In this document: positions 27,001 to 35,276 of the stretch, piece by piece
How the letters are laid out: each line of letters opens with the position of its first letter
How positions within the stretch are numbered: the first letter of the stretch is position 1
The notes under the pieces: model-generated
Seen by the model: only the letters and a program-made list of their open reading frames with translations
What the model was told of the DNA's origin: nothing
Database searches by the model: none
Program-made: the position numbers and the translations under genes
Source of the DNA: Clostridium sp. CS001
Lineage (GTDB): Bacteria; Bacillota; Clostridia; Clostridiales; Clostridiaceae
Length of the DNA stretch: 64,000 nucleotides
Direction: 5' to 3'
NCBI RefSeq assembly: GCF_020443565.1
Contig: NZ_JAIZZN010000001.1
Span: forward strand, 124,001-188,000

Positions 27001-28454
27001 AATGAATTTATATTACTTTGAAGTCCACCCTTTAATATACTCTTTTGTTGAAGTGCCTTATTAATTTCATCTATTTCCTTTTTAGCTTCATCTATGCTAA
27101 TTCTTGTAATCTTTATATTCTCCTCATTTTCCTGTACTAACTTTGAGGTTTCCTTGTCCTTGCTTTCATAATATTTTTTTAAAGTAAATCCTGTGTTTTC
27201 CCTTTCTGGTTGTAAATCCTTATTCTTTTCCTTTGCAATATCTATTTGATTTTCATATTTTTGAACATCCCTTGAGGCTTTAACATATTCCTCATATATC
27301 TTTGAACATTCCAGTACCTGTTGCTGTTTTTCAAGTTCCTTTGTTTTCTCATTAATATTTAAGGCTTCTTCCTTAGCTGTTTCTTTATCTGCATTTATTT
27401 CCTTAGCTTTACTTGAAAGTTCATAAACTTCTGAAGATATCTTTTCATATTTAATATCCCTAATGTATGCTTCTATTTCTGATATCTTAAATTCTAGTTC
27501 CTGTTTTTTATTATCTGCATGATTTAAACTATTCTCTAAATATTTCATAAGATTAGCTATTTTATTTTTTAAACTTTCACTGTTATTTCTATGCTCCATA
27601 AAAACTTCTGCCACAGCTAATATTTCCCTTGCGCAGTTTCTAAACTCTTCTATAGCCTGCTTTTTTTCTATTTTAGACTGGTTATATCTATACTGATATA
27701 TGTACTTTTTGACTATTTCACTGAAGTTTTTTATTTTATCCTCATCTCTATTTATCTTATCTTCTACAGCTTTAATAAACCATTTCTCCACAAGACCTGA
27801 TACATTTTTTGCTTCTTGAAAAAGCTCTGATAACCCTGATTCTTTCATGTTAATCTTTTTTATTATGCTTTCCCATTCTTTATTATTTATTTTATACTGT
27901 CTTAAATTATCAAAATAATTTTTAGTTTGCGATGGCATTGTCATATCAAAGTAATTAAAGTTTATGTTCTTATCTTTTTTCAGTTCCTCAAGTAACCCTT
28001 TTGTAGTTGTAAAACTCTTGATCTTTTTTATATTCTTTTCAACCTGAACTGCTGGAAAATTATAAATATCATATTTACTATTTCCTCTATACTCATGTAT
28101 AAAAGTTAATATATCTAAATCCTCACCTGAATCATCATCTGAAGAAATTAATCTTTTTCTAATCATCATACCAACAAGTACATACCCCACACCACCATCT
28201 AGTGCCCATTCTGTTAAAATGTAGCTCGGTGATGTAGAATTAAAATAACTTTTAAATGTTCTATCTTTTAAATCCCTATATCTCTTATTCACAAATGGTG
28301 CCATCATTAGCTGAACCATTACAGATTTACCCCCACCATTTCTAAGACTCAAAAGGGTACTTTCTCCACCTAATTCAAATGTTTCATCATCTATCTTCAT
28401 TGAGTTGTTGTTATAACTAAAGTTTACAATCCTAAGAGCATTAATTTTACTCAT
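24057..28454 (-). CDS. jetC: Wadjet JetC, SMC/MukB-like ATPase
   Basis: This 1465-aa protein is the SMC-like motor of Wadjet, which extrudes DNA loops and identifies small circular plasmids for cleavage. The N-terminal head has LSLRNGGGKSVMVQL (Walker A). About 1200 residues of heptad-rich coiled coil with a hinge-sized break follow. The C-terminal head has the signature ALNSGGEGFLSAF and Walker B KVIIMDNPFAQTNADHLL, then QLICLSGLG. Next to the Walker B aspartate there is asparagine where canonical ABC ATPases have glutamate. I start at ATG 28454, seven bases after GGAGG; it overlaps the jetB stop as ATGAGTAA. A TTG at 28469 would include the ribosome site. Confidence 0.9.
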   Translation of the reverse strand: MSKINALRIVNFSYNNNSMKIDDETFELGGESTLLSLRNGGGKSVMVQLMMAPFVNKRYRDLKDRTFKSYFNSTSPSYILTEWALDGGVGYVLVGMMIRKRLISSDDDSGEDLDILTFIHEYRGNSKYDIYNFPAVQVEKNIKKIKSFTTTKGLLEELKKDKNINFNYFDMTMPSQTKNYFDNLRQYKINNKEWESIIKKINMKESGLSELFQEAKNVSGLVEKWFIKAVEDKINRDEDKIKNFSEIVKKYIYQYRYNQSKIEKKQAIEEFRNCAREILAVAEVFMEHRNNSESLKNKIANLMKYLENSLNHADNKKQELEFKISEIEAYIRDIKYEKISSEVYELSSKAKEINADKETAKEEALNINEKTKELEKQQQVLECSKIYEEYVKASRDVQKYENQIDIAKEKNKDLQPERENTGFTLKKYYESKDKETSKLVQENEENIKITRISIDEAKKEIDEINKALQQKSILKGGLQSNINSFSKEEENFNNRYKKTFIRNMMGYFNEDFINEQTLEYNQSATKKEEVITKSKKLYEDKLIEAKVREREKEDISKEISNISNEISNMQDDKNKLLKEIENRKNIIRYIDVDESKLFDKEYIINEFNSKIRILKEEENKFIIKLNKLQEEEKKLQTGRTLEIPRDMEEKLRKRDINIIYGMDWLKKNNYSEKENIKFIENNPFLPYSLIMDPEDLIKFQKEDLGVFTSYPIPIVKRESLMSKSSEKVNSLCNLDDITFYVSFNNGLINEEELKKLLSKKQEEITSLKEALARKISDTQFYEKNRSEIQFSVLDKETYENLEKQLGLKEEELISKENIFSIIRGIITDINKTLENTNKTIRTEEIELQKLKREIEDFNSLLKSYERYTFDKKKLDDLSENITQLTNDKNTKEKNKSSLEGLLSNIQDRFRDLKGKLKKIQDNFNKYNQYNQGEILQKDIEDLEARYDSLTKEISTDIQLLEDSLRDANERFKAKEEDLIAKGKEYSINESEYREVTYDRFKEEEIKEDLKNLREAINKINKTINQLEIAFTKIDTNIENLYKRIKDDFNKEEPKPREEILDRDFNKRTFEKNHELEQVKAEKSASLKTIEKLESNLSNLEEFKEFSITQEIIIDVEIQGIDKYSGELRRDYRNSLEEEGKKSLALSNEINRVSRKPLFLNDDFFKKSLETIERSIDKPDMVIENLNITLDAHRALMAKLQADIDLITREKDNVAQSIYEYVLEVHSNIGKIDNNSSIKIRDKYVKMLSIKLPEWEINSELYRLRVNDFLDGLTTKALERLQNNENIEDLISKSINTRDLYNEVVSISNIDVKMYKVEEDRQILLGWNEIALNSGGEGFLSAFVILSSLLSYMRRDETDIFASNEDGKVIIMDNPFAQTNADHLLKPLMDIAKKSNTQLICLSGLGGESVLNRFDNIYVLDLIPSKLKSGLKYLKSEHIKGEEYMETIVASRFKLEEVAVDQMELF

Positions 28455-29163
28455 CAATTTCACCTCCAAAAGCTTGAACTACCCTATGGTAGTTGTTTTT
28501 ATTTAATATATTCCAATCCATAAAGTTATCTAGTTTTGAGGTTGTAGTTATCATATCATCTACCTGTATATAATTTATAAGTCCTTGATTTTCTAAAAAA
28601 TTAAGTATAGTATATATAAAACCCTCTTTAGTAGTTCTAGAAGTAGTTTGCTTATCTGAGCTTTTAAGTGCTTCAAAACGCTCTAAAATATTAGTATATG
28701 CAATTCCCGTTTTTGCTTGTTCCTCTTCTAAATTCTCTTTTTCTACGCTTTCTTTTAATCTAGTACTTATTATGTTTAGAAGTTCCCCGCCCTTTAAAAA
28801 ATCCCTAGCTTTACTTGTTCTACCTTGAGAACCATAAAACTCAACTAACATAGTAAGTATCACAAACTGTGATAGATAATAATCCTTATCATTGCAATTA
28901 GACTTGCAAAGTTCTTTTTTAAGTTCTCCCTTAGAATATCCTAAAAAATCATTATCCTCATTAGGTATAAGATATATAACTCCACTGTACTTTTCTACTT
29001 TGCATCCACAGTTTTCCCCTTGTCTTTTCACTAAATTCATTACCTGCTCACTTTCAGAATATGTTCTAAAAAGTTCTTTTTCCTTTTCCTCTGAAAGTTC
29101 TCCATTTTGAATTAAATAATAAAATATTTTATTACTTGCATTTATCTCTTCAATATTATACAT
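28447..29163 (-). CDS. jetB: Wadjet JetB, kite-like subunit
   Basis: The 238-aa protein occupies the position of JetB, the MukE-like (kite) winged-helix subunit that bridges JetA and JetC. Two predicted winged-helix stretches are seen (NKIFYYLIQNGELSEE at the start; EGFIYTILNFLENQGLI near 184-200), separated by helical text. It resembles DUF6063-type JetB of type II systems. Start codon ATG lies 70 bp after the jetA stop; the 3' end overlaps jetC by 8 bp. Confidence 0.82.
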   Translation of the reverse strand: MYNIEEINASNKIFYYLIQNGELSEEKEKELFRTYSESEQVMNLVKRQGENCGCKVEKYSGVIYLIPNEDNDFLGYSKGELKKELCKSNCNDKDYYLSQFVILTMLVEFYGSQGRTSKARDFLKGGELLNIISTRLKESVEKENLEEEQAKTGIAYTNILERFEALKSSDKQTTSRTTKEGFIYTILNFLENQGLINYIQVDDMITTTSKLDNFMDWNILNKNNYHRVVQAFGGEIDE

Positions 29164-29232
29164 AAAGTTCCCCTCGTTATCTTTAAATTTAATCCTTACT
29201 GAAACAAAACTTATTATTAGACTATGTGAAAA

Positions 29233-30852
29233 TTATTTTTTATTCACCCTAAAACACACATCTGAGCATATAACAGTTTTAACTATACCTTTATCACTCG
29301 GGAGCCCATAAAACTTAATCTTCTCCTTGCTATCCAGTATTTTAGAAATATAAATATTTTTAATATCGCTAAGCTTAATTTGCTCTTCTACTAAGTTTAG
29401 TATAGTTTCGTTTAACTCAAATTCAAGCTTTTCTTTTTCTGATATTGTTTCTTCTTTTTCTTTCTTTAGCTCTTCTATATCAATATGTTTATACTTTAAT
29501 AGTTCAATTATTATTTCCCTAAATATCTCAACTGTTGGTATTAATACTTCTTTATTGCTATTATTCTCTTTAATTTTTTCTGATATTTCTTTAAGAGATA
29601 TTTCTCCTTTTTCACTGGCAAATTCTAAAATCATTTTCAAGGAACTTTTATATTTCTCTAGCTGCAACCTTGCTTTTTCTTTTTTTTCCAAAAGGAAGTG
29701 AAATTCTTCAAAGGATACCACTTCATCTTCTTTAATTTCTTTTTCCTTTATGTTTTTCTGATACTGAATACACTTATTAATGTTATATGTTTTATTAACA
29801 GGTGCTCTATATAACGACCTTAATATATAATCTATAGTATCCAGCTTTGAACTATCGGAAATAACCTTGTCATATATATCCGTTGCTATATTAAATCTTT
29901 TTATAAGGGACATGGAAGACATTTCCTCTAATTCTTTTGAATAAACAGTTTTGAAATCAAAATGAGTATTTAGTATCTTTTGCTGCTCTTCAATGGCACG
30001 ACCAAGATACTGCTCAATTATTCCTAAGAATTTTAGATTTTCAAGCTCCTTGCCACTAAGTTTTTTAACATTTATGTCCTGCTCTTTAATTTCTTGTATT
30101 TTAAAGTTAACCATATTTCTATATTCATTAAATTTCTTTCTTGTTGCATTTAAAGAATCCATATTACCTTCTAATAATTGTCTATATTCTTCTACTGAAT
30201 AGTTAAGGGCATTTTGCCTAATTCTCCGTGTAGCATCATGCATTTTTTGAAGCTGTATTCTTAGAAGATTAAATATGTTTTTTACATCATCTACAGCTTT
30301 ATCATAACTAGCTTTTTCAAGATGAAGCTTAAATATCATCTCATGTATGGTAAGCTTCATATTGCTTTCAATTTCTAAAGTAGATAAAAGAAGTGAATAA
30401 CCATCATCTGTTAAATAATAAGAAGTTCTCTTTACCACATCATCAACATAAACTATCTTATTAGAAACAAAGCTTATGTATATATCTGTGTATTCCACTT
30501 CTTCAAAATCGAAACCTTTAAAATACATTGCCTTACCTTCATCACACAGCACTACATTTACTATGAATTCCCCTAGTTCTTTGCAGTCTTCATAACTTAG
30601 AGATTTTTTAAAGTATTTCATATTGATGTCATCAATAAAACTACCTATACTATCCATAGTACAGTATTCATCCTTTAAAGACTCCTCCATTATGTAAAGC
30701 ATAACTGCAAATATTAAATTTATGTATTCATGAGTTTCTTCAAAGCCGTAATTCTTCCATGTATTCTTAAACATACTATTTTTACAAAGTAGAACATAGG
30801 CACCAACTTTCTTCATTCTTATATCAAAATCTTTTAGAAAATCCATATGCAT
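29233..30852 (-). CDS. jetA: Wadjet JetA, kleisin-like subunit
   Basis: The 539-aa protein matches the JetA (DUF5716-type) subunit in size, position and N-terminal text (MDFLKDFDIRMKKVGAYVLLCK). An N-terminal helical/winged domain (about 1-180) is followed by a long central helical region with coiled coil (about 190-300 and 400-500) and a small C-terminal beta domain. In Wadjet it closes the SMC ring like a kleisin. The longest frame begins with GTG at 30861, but GGGGGAA lies only two bases before it. ATG at 30852 or 30846 has better spacing, and I use 30852. Confidence 0.82.
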   Translation of the reverse strand: MHMDFLKDFDIRMKKVGAYVLLCKNSMFKNTWKNYGFEETHEYINLIFAVMLYIMEESLKDEYCTMDSIGSFIDDINMKYFKKSLSYEDCKELGEFIVNVVLCDEGKAMYFKGFDFEEVEYTDIYISFVSNKIVYVDDVVKRTSYYLTDDGYSLLLSTLEIESNMKLTIHEMIFKLHLEKASYDKAVDDVKNIFNLLRIQLQKMHDATRRIRQNALNYSVEEYRQLLEGNMDSLNATRKKFNEYRNMVNFKIQEIKEQDINVKKLSGKELENLKFLGIIEQYLGRAIEEQQKILNTHFDFKTVYSKELEEMSSMSLIKRFNIATDIYDKVISDSSKLDTIDYILRSLYRAPVNKTYNINKCIQYQKNIKEKEIKEDEVVSFEEFHFLLEKKEKARLQLEKYKSSLKMILEFASEKGEISLKEISEKIKENNSNKEVLIPTVEIFREIIIELLKYKHIDIEELKKEKEETISEKEKLEFELNETILNLVEEQIKLSDIKNIYISKILDSKEKIKFYGLPSDKGIVKTVICSDVCFRVNKK

Positions 30853-30946
30853 TTTTTTCACTTCCCCCTACTGTATGTTTCTTTATTTATAATCTTTATA
30901 TTACTGAAAAATTTCCTGCACTTTCAATTCCAAACTTCCCACTAAT

Positions 30947-31954
30947 TTAAAAGTCCCCAATATTCAATATTTCCTGAGGAATATATTTATTTGAGTTAAG
31001 CATATTTATTATAACATCCCTATACTCCTGCGTAAATTCACTTAAAAATACTTCTCCTATATTTCTATTTTGACCTTCTTTTGTATTTGGTAAACTTATA
31101 TTTTCTTTAATAAATTTATCTATCATAAATTCATATCCTTTAACAAAAGTTTTTATATTAAAACCCCCTTTGAAAACTTCATGTAGTCCTTCATAAATTA
31201 TTATTCCTTCATAATCTAAGTCTCCAAGATACAAAATTTCATTATCTTTATGCAAAAGATATGGCTCCACGCAAAGTTCAAAATCTTTAAAGGTTTTGTA
31301 TATGTTTTTTCCTCCACCATATATTAATGTAGATATTTCTTCACCAAAAATTTTGCTACCTCCGTTTATAAGATGTTTTCTCATACTGTAAAAAGTGTCT
31401 TTATTTTCAAGTATTAAAATCTTTTGTGGTGAGTTTTTGCTATAAGAATAGTAAGCAAGAGGTTGCGTAGTATCGTAAATGTTTAAAAATTCTTCCGATA
31501 AATTAAGATTTTTTAGTATCCTTTTCCCGCCCTCTTTATTAAGAAATTTTTCTCTTCCCCAAATTTGAAAACTTCTTTCATTTGCTGATACCTGTGTATT
31601 AAGTAACTCTACTTTTTCATCAAGAAATCTACTCAAAGAAAGAATGAAACCCATATCTTCTTTATATTTATCAATGTTCTTCATATAATAAGTTTTATCT
31701 AGCTGAATGTTAATACCATAAGATAATTCCAATGCAAACTTAGAGTTATCTTCTTTAGCGTCTACAATATTATATCTATTGTAAAGAGCTGGCTTCTTAC
31801 CATTTAATTTGCTGCTTTTTATAGGTAGTATTACCTCCTCATTAACTAGACTTGTCATCACATTTACTAGTTCCATATAGTCACTTATATTAAGATATTG
31901 TTGCAACTCATCAATATCCAGTCTTTTTTTATTGAGATTTCTTAAATTCTTCAT
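30947..31954 (-). CDS. jetD: Wadjet JetD, Toprim-fold plasmid-cleaving nuclease
   Basis: The 335-aa protein is the topoisomerase-VI-like nuclease subunit. The N-terminal part is a winged-helix arm domain with ERSFQIWGREKFL at about residues 126-138. The Toprim part has KILILENKDTFYSM (metal-binding glutamate) at about 179-192 and LYLGDLDYEGI (DxD) at about 242-252. These are DUF2220-type signatures. ATG follows GGAGAAAACA. It is the first gene of the operon, 95 bp before jetA, giving the order D-A-B-C; I recall this arrangement for type II Wadjet. Confidence 0.88.
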   Translation of the reverse strand: MKNLRNLNKKRLDIDELQQYLNISDYMELVNVMTSLVNEEVILPIKSSKLNGKKPALYNRYNIVDAKEDNSKFALELSYGINIQLDKTYYMKNIDKYKEDMGFILSLSRFLDEKVELLNTQVSANERSFQIWGREKFLNKEGGKRILKNLNLSEEFLNIYDTTQPLAYYSYSKNSPQKILILENKDTFYSMRKHLINGGSKIFGEEISTLIYGGGKNIYKTFKDFELCVEPYLLHKDNEILYLGDLDYEGIIIYEGLHEVFKGGFNIKTFVKGYEFMIDKFIKENISLPNTKEGQNRNIGEVFLSEFTQEYRDVIINMLNSNKYIPQEILNIGDF

Positions 31955-32018
31955 TGTTTTCTCCTTATATAATATATGTTTGTAGTATCTATATTAAATA
32001 TATCATTAGATGAACTAT

Positions 32019-32048
32019 TAGCAAGCATAAGTTGTCCATTGCTTTCCC
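32019..32048 (+). repeat. left copy of 30-bp direct repeat flanking the MNT-HEPN pair
   Basis: TAGCAAGCATAAGTTGTCC and the following 11 bases match positions 33137-33166 at 25 of 30 bases in the same orientation. The two copies bracket the toxin-antitoxin operon closely. Confidence 0.6.
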
Positions 32049-32070
32049 CTTTCCCAATTGAATCTCTTTA

Positions 32071-32106
32071 CAGTGTGAAATCATTTAATTTTAGAGCATC
32101 AACCAC
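32071..32106 (+). repeat. 36-bp exact duplicate of an internal piece of the hydrolase gene
   Basis: The 36 bases are identical to 33833-33868 inside the alpha/beta-hydrolase gene, and weaker similarity extends about 13 bases to the left. It is a non-coding scar between jetD and the MNT gene. Confidence 0.8.
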
Positions 32107-32167
32107 AAACAAACCTTGATCGTAGTCCTCTCATCTTAGATATGGTAATATAAATATAAGCTAATAG

Positions 32168-32196
32168 TTGTTTAAGTAGCTATTTATGGATATAAT
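32168..32196 (+). promoter_or_regulatory. promoter of the MNT-HEPN operon
   Basis: TTGTTT (32168-32173) and a perfect TATAAT (32191-32196) are 17 bp apart, about 37 bp before the GTG start. Confidence 0.65.
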
Positions 32197-32232
32197 TATG
32201 GTAAATACTTATGGCAGAAATGAGGGGAAAGT

Positions 32233-32658
32233 GTGGGTAATATTAAGTTAAGTGATTGCGAATTAAACTTAAATAAATTTGATACAATTATATCTATTTG
32301 TACCTTTGGTAGTTACAATGAAGCATGTTTTGATAAAATAAGAAGTGATATAGATGTTATGATTTTATTAAACAGAGAACTTCAATGGGAAGAAGAGATG
32401 GAAATTGAGGATTTTCTTCAAACTATTCTTCCGCATTACTTCAATCATAAGGATATACACTACACCTTCGTTAACGATTTTATCTATCCTTTTAGTGAAA
32501 TTTTTATAGAAAGTGAAGATAAAATAATTATCCTAGAAGAAGCTTATTTAGATTATATGCTCGGATATTCTTGCTTTAAGAGAGATAGAGAATATTTAGA
32601 AACAATTAAAGAATTGAATTTGAAATCTATGGAGGAATATAAAAATGGTTTACTATAA
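32233..32658 (+). CDS. MNT-type nucleotidyltransferase antitoxin (MntA-like)
   Basis: The 141-aa protein has the minimal nucleotidyltransferase motif FGSYNEACFDKIRSDIDVMI (about residues 22-41): Gly-Ser, eleven residues, then Asp-x-Asp. In MntA-HepT pairs this enzyme adds AMP to the HEPN toxin and silences it. The start is GTG after GAGGGG at 5-nt spacing. It overlaps the following HEPN gene by 14 bp. Weak divergence from the nearest housekeeping nucleotidyltransferases cannot be judged without a search. Confidence 0.82.
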   Translation: MGNIKLSDCELNLNKFDTIISICTFGSYNEACFDKIRSDIDVMILLNRELQWEEEMEIEDFLQTILPHYFNHKDIHYTFVNDFIYPFSEIFIESEDKIIILEEAYLDYMLGYSCFKRDREYLETIKELNLKSMEEYKNGLL

Positions 32659-33106
32659 ATATAAAAAGGAAAAGTTAGAAGAAAAATTTTCTGAAAGTAA
32701 AGTTTTTTTAGTTAGAATTAGAGAATGTTTAAAAAGAAGTCCCAATAGCGAGGATGAGATTATTGATGAAGCAATGATTTCATACTTTAATTCTTTTTGT
32801 GAGTTTATAATTGATATGTGTGAAACATATTTAGTTTCTACTGATAATTTCATTCCAAATAAATCCGGTCCAGAAATATTAGATTTATCAAGTACCTTTG
32901 GTTTTATATCTACAAAGGATTCTAAAAAACTGCAAAATATTATTAAGTTAAGAAATAGATATACACATGATTATTATCAAAGGAAATTAGCAAGAAACAG
33001 AATTTTAGAGATATGTAAAACTGAAATGAATACTTTAGATATGTTTTTAGAAGTATCTACTGAAAAAATAACTCTAGTACTAAATGAAAATAAGAAAGAC
33101 CAATAG
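32645..33106 (+). CDS. HEPN-domain RNase toxin (HepT-like, DUF86 type)
   Basis: The 153-aa all-helical protein has the HEPN active-site motif RNRYTHDYY at about residues 109-117, fitting Rx4HxY with the tyrosine that is AMPylated in MntA-HepT pairs. ATG follows GGAGGAATATAAAA inside the 3' end of the nucleotidyltransferase gene. HEPN toxins cut RNA; these pairs act as toxin-antitoxin or phage-defence modules. It lies next to Wadjet, which supports a defence role. Confidence 0.82.
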   Translation: MVYYKYKKEKLEEKFSESKVFLVRIRECLKRSPNSEDEIIDEAMISYFNSFCEFIIDMCETYLVSTDNFIPNKSGPEILDLSSTFGFISTKDSKKLQNIIKLRNRYTHDYYQRKLARNRILEICKTEMNTLDMFLEVSTEKITLVLNENKKDQ

Positions 33107-33127
33107 ATTTTAATACTATTGGTCTTT
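33095..33127 (+). terminator. hairpin at the end of the HEPN gene
   Basis: The stem AAAGACCAATAG/CTATTGGTCTTT includes the stop codon. The T tract is short. Confidence 0.6.
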
Positions 33128-33136
33128 GATAGCAAA

Positions 33137-33166
33137 TAGCAAACATAAATTGTCCCTTGGGTTCCC
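33137..33166 (+). repeat. right copy of 30-bp direct repeat flanking the MNT-HEPN pair
   Basis: It matches 32019-32048 at 25 of 30 positions without gaps and starts 30 bp after the HEPN stop codon. Confidence 0.6.
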
Positions 33167-33301
33167 AACTTATGTCATCACCTCGCAACTGCTTCAAAAA
33201 AACCGGAATATTATTTTCCCTGTGATTATTTCACTTTTACCCATAAAATGCTTATAACTGATATAATAATATTACCTCTCTATACTTAATTACTTCAAAC
33301 G

Positions 33302-34114
33302 TCATTCTTCAATAAGTTTCACCAATTCATCGTTGAATTCGTCACGCTGGTCATAGAACGATGCATGACCACTATATATAAATGGTATAAGCTTTGAATT
33401 TTTAATACCCTGTTTTTGCACCTCAGCTAGTTTAAATGGAACAACTTTGTCATGGATACCATGAATAATTAAAGTTGGAACATTTACTGTTCCAAGATCA
33501 GAAAATAGTACTTCATCAATCCAAGTATTTGCAATAGCAGCAGTTGACCACCCTGCTGCCTGTAATCCCAATTGGAAGAACCAATCAGAGAAGGCGTTAG
33601 TTATATGCTGAAAGAAAAATATATCTCCGAAATCCCTAAGCATTTTAGGACGATCAGTATATGTTCCCTGAATAATTTTGATTACATCCTCTTTTTCTAA
33701 CCCATATGGGAAATTGGGGCGTTTGATAAGACTAGGCGCTGCTGCCGCAAAAAGAGCAAGTTTAGATACTCCTTGTCCTCTATGACGAGCCATGTATCTA
33801 ATAGCTATAGCTCCCCCAGTTGAATGTCCTGCCAGTGTGAAATCATTTAATTTTAGAGCATCAACCACGCATTTAACATCATCTGCCAACCTATTATAGT
33901 CATAACCTTCATAAGGCTTATCTGAATTACCAAATCCCCTAGTATCTATTCCGATGCATCTGTATCCCATCTTTGGAAGCTGGTCAAACTGATATTCAAA
34001 CAACTTATGACTTCCAGGCCAACCGTGTATGAACAAAATTGTTTTCTTTCCCTCTGGATTAAGATCCTCTACATAAATCTTTACATTTGGTTCTACCCTA
34101 ACGTAGTATCCCAC
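33302..34114 (-). CDS. alpha/beta hydrolase
   Basis: The 270-aa enzyme has a full alpha/beta-hydrolase core: oxyanion-hole HGWPGS (about 30-35), nucleophile elbow AGHSTGGA (about 95-102), acid GIHDKVVP (about 218-225) and catalytic histidine SGHASFYDQ (about 248-256). It resembles haloperoxidase/esterase-type family members; the substrate is unknown. The start is GTG after GGAGGGTTTTAA. A 36-bp internal stretch (33833-33868) is duplicated at 32071-32106. Confidence 0.9.
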   Translation of the reverse strand: MGYYVRVEPNVKIYVEDLNPEGKKTILFIHGWPGSHKLFEYQFDQLPKMGYRCIGIDTRGFGNSDKPYEGYDYNRLADDVKCVVDALKLNDFTLAGHSTGGAIAIRYMARHRGQGVSKLALFAAAAPSLIKRPNFPYGLEKEDVIKIIQGTYTDRPKMLRDFGDIFFFQHITNAFSDWFFQLGLQAAGWSTAAIANTWIDEVLFSDLGTVNVPTLIIHGIHDKVVPFKLAEVQKQGIKNSKLIPFIYSGHASFYDQRDEFNDELVKLIEE

Positions 34115-34278
34115 TTAAAACCCTCCAATAATTAAATAGCTATCTTAATAGGTTATTCACTTGGGCATAAATTTGTGATTGATTTATCTGGCTCTTAAAT
34201 ATATCATTATTCAGTTTCCCACTCATTTCAACTAATTTCTCTTCCTGGATAAGCAATATTCTTTAATTGAGATAATGT

Positions 34279-34393
34279 TCAAGCCTGCCATCTTCTATAA
34301 GTGGCAGCTGCTCATCCTAGGAAGATTATACAGGTTGCAGTGTAAATCTGCTTTCAAAGTTGCTAATATTGCAGCTTCGAAGAAGATGATTTA
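34279..34393 (-). repeat. dispersed structured repeat, copy B
   Basis: This copy shares with copy A (45600-45735) blocks including CTTCTATA, GTAAATCT-like text, TAATATTGCAGC and GATGATTT in the same order and spacing. It has two small hairpins, CTGCCA/TGGCAG and CTTC/GAAG, whose bases differ from copy A in a compensatory way. It fills the 349-bp gap between the hydrolase gene and the anti-sigma remnant; nothing else is seen in that gap. Confidence 0.65.
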
Positions 34394-34463
34394 ACCATTC
34401 TATTTGGTATGCTATAACTTATACTACGATTTATCACACTATATTATCATATGAATCTTTTAA

Positions 34464-35276
34464 TTAGTATTTATCTGTAATAACTCCAATTGATGATGCT
34501 CTTATGAATGGAAGTTTCCTCAGTGACTTAAGACTTTCTGCATCACCTGTAACTACCACTCCTTGCACCTTAATATCCTCTTTCGTTAATTTCCCATCTG
34601 CACCTGCTATAATATCATAAATATGTGTTATACCGCCTTTTTTTAGACCACTAATAAAGCCTTCTTCTGGATTCTCTATCTTTTCTCCATACTCATTTGT
34701 ATTTTTTATTCCATAAGCATAATTTTCGTAACATAAGTCTGGATATTGTTCTACTTCTATTATTTTCCCTTCTTCTCCATCCTGCTTATTTATATATTGC
34801 ATTTGTGTTTTTTTATGCTCATCGTCTACTGAATCAACCCAATACCATGTTAAATTTAAATTCTTTGGTATTATATTACTAACTTCATCCATACTATATT
34901 CTTTGTCAAAAGATAAAGCAATCTCCATATATTTTTTATCGCCTATATCTTCTAATAAACTTAAGTCCTTCTCATATCTATTACCATAATTCACATATGG
35001 ATAGTAAAATACCATTAGTTTTTGTCCTATATCATTATATCTAGATATGAAATTCAATTCTTCTGCAGTCATCTTTGTATTACTTATAAACTCACCATCT
35101 CCTTGAGGATATTTTTCTCTGATTAGGTTGTATTTAATCCCATGTGTTCCAGTATATACTCTTTTCCCATTTATATATTTAAAAGTTTCGTGCTCTATTT
35201 CGCCACCTAAATACCCTTTGTAGTTATGAAACATACCTGGAAATTTATTAGGAGCTTGAACTACTGCACCTGCCAA
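34464..35276 (-). pseudogene. 5'-truncated anti-sigma-type protein (Sigma_reg_C domain remnant)
   Basis: The 270-codon frame carries text typical of the extracytoplasmic Sigma_reg_C domain (YMEIALSFDKEYSMDEV, LNLTWYWVDS, YAYGIKN). Full-length members have an N-terminal sigma-binding part and a membrane helix, both absent here. The frame opens with TTG immediately after an in-frame TGA, has no ribosome site and overlaps the 3' end of the GNAT gene, so a deletion joined the two genes. A partner sigma factor is not present. It could still be translated by coupling to the GNAT gene. Confidence 0.6.

Noticed and set aside
24057-28454. Plain SbcC/Rad50 or chromosomal MukB repair protein
   Set aside because: No SbcD/Mre11 partner is present, and the three companion genes with Toprim, kite and kleisin-like features fit Wadjet.
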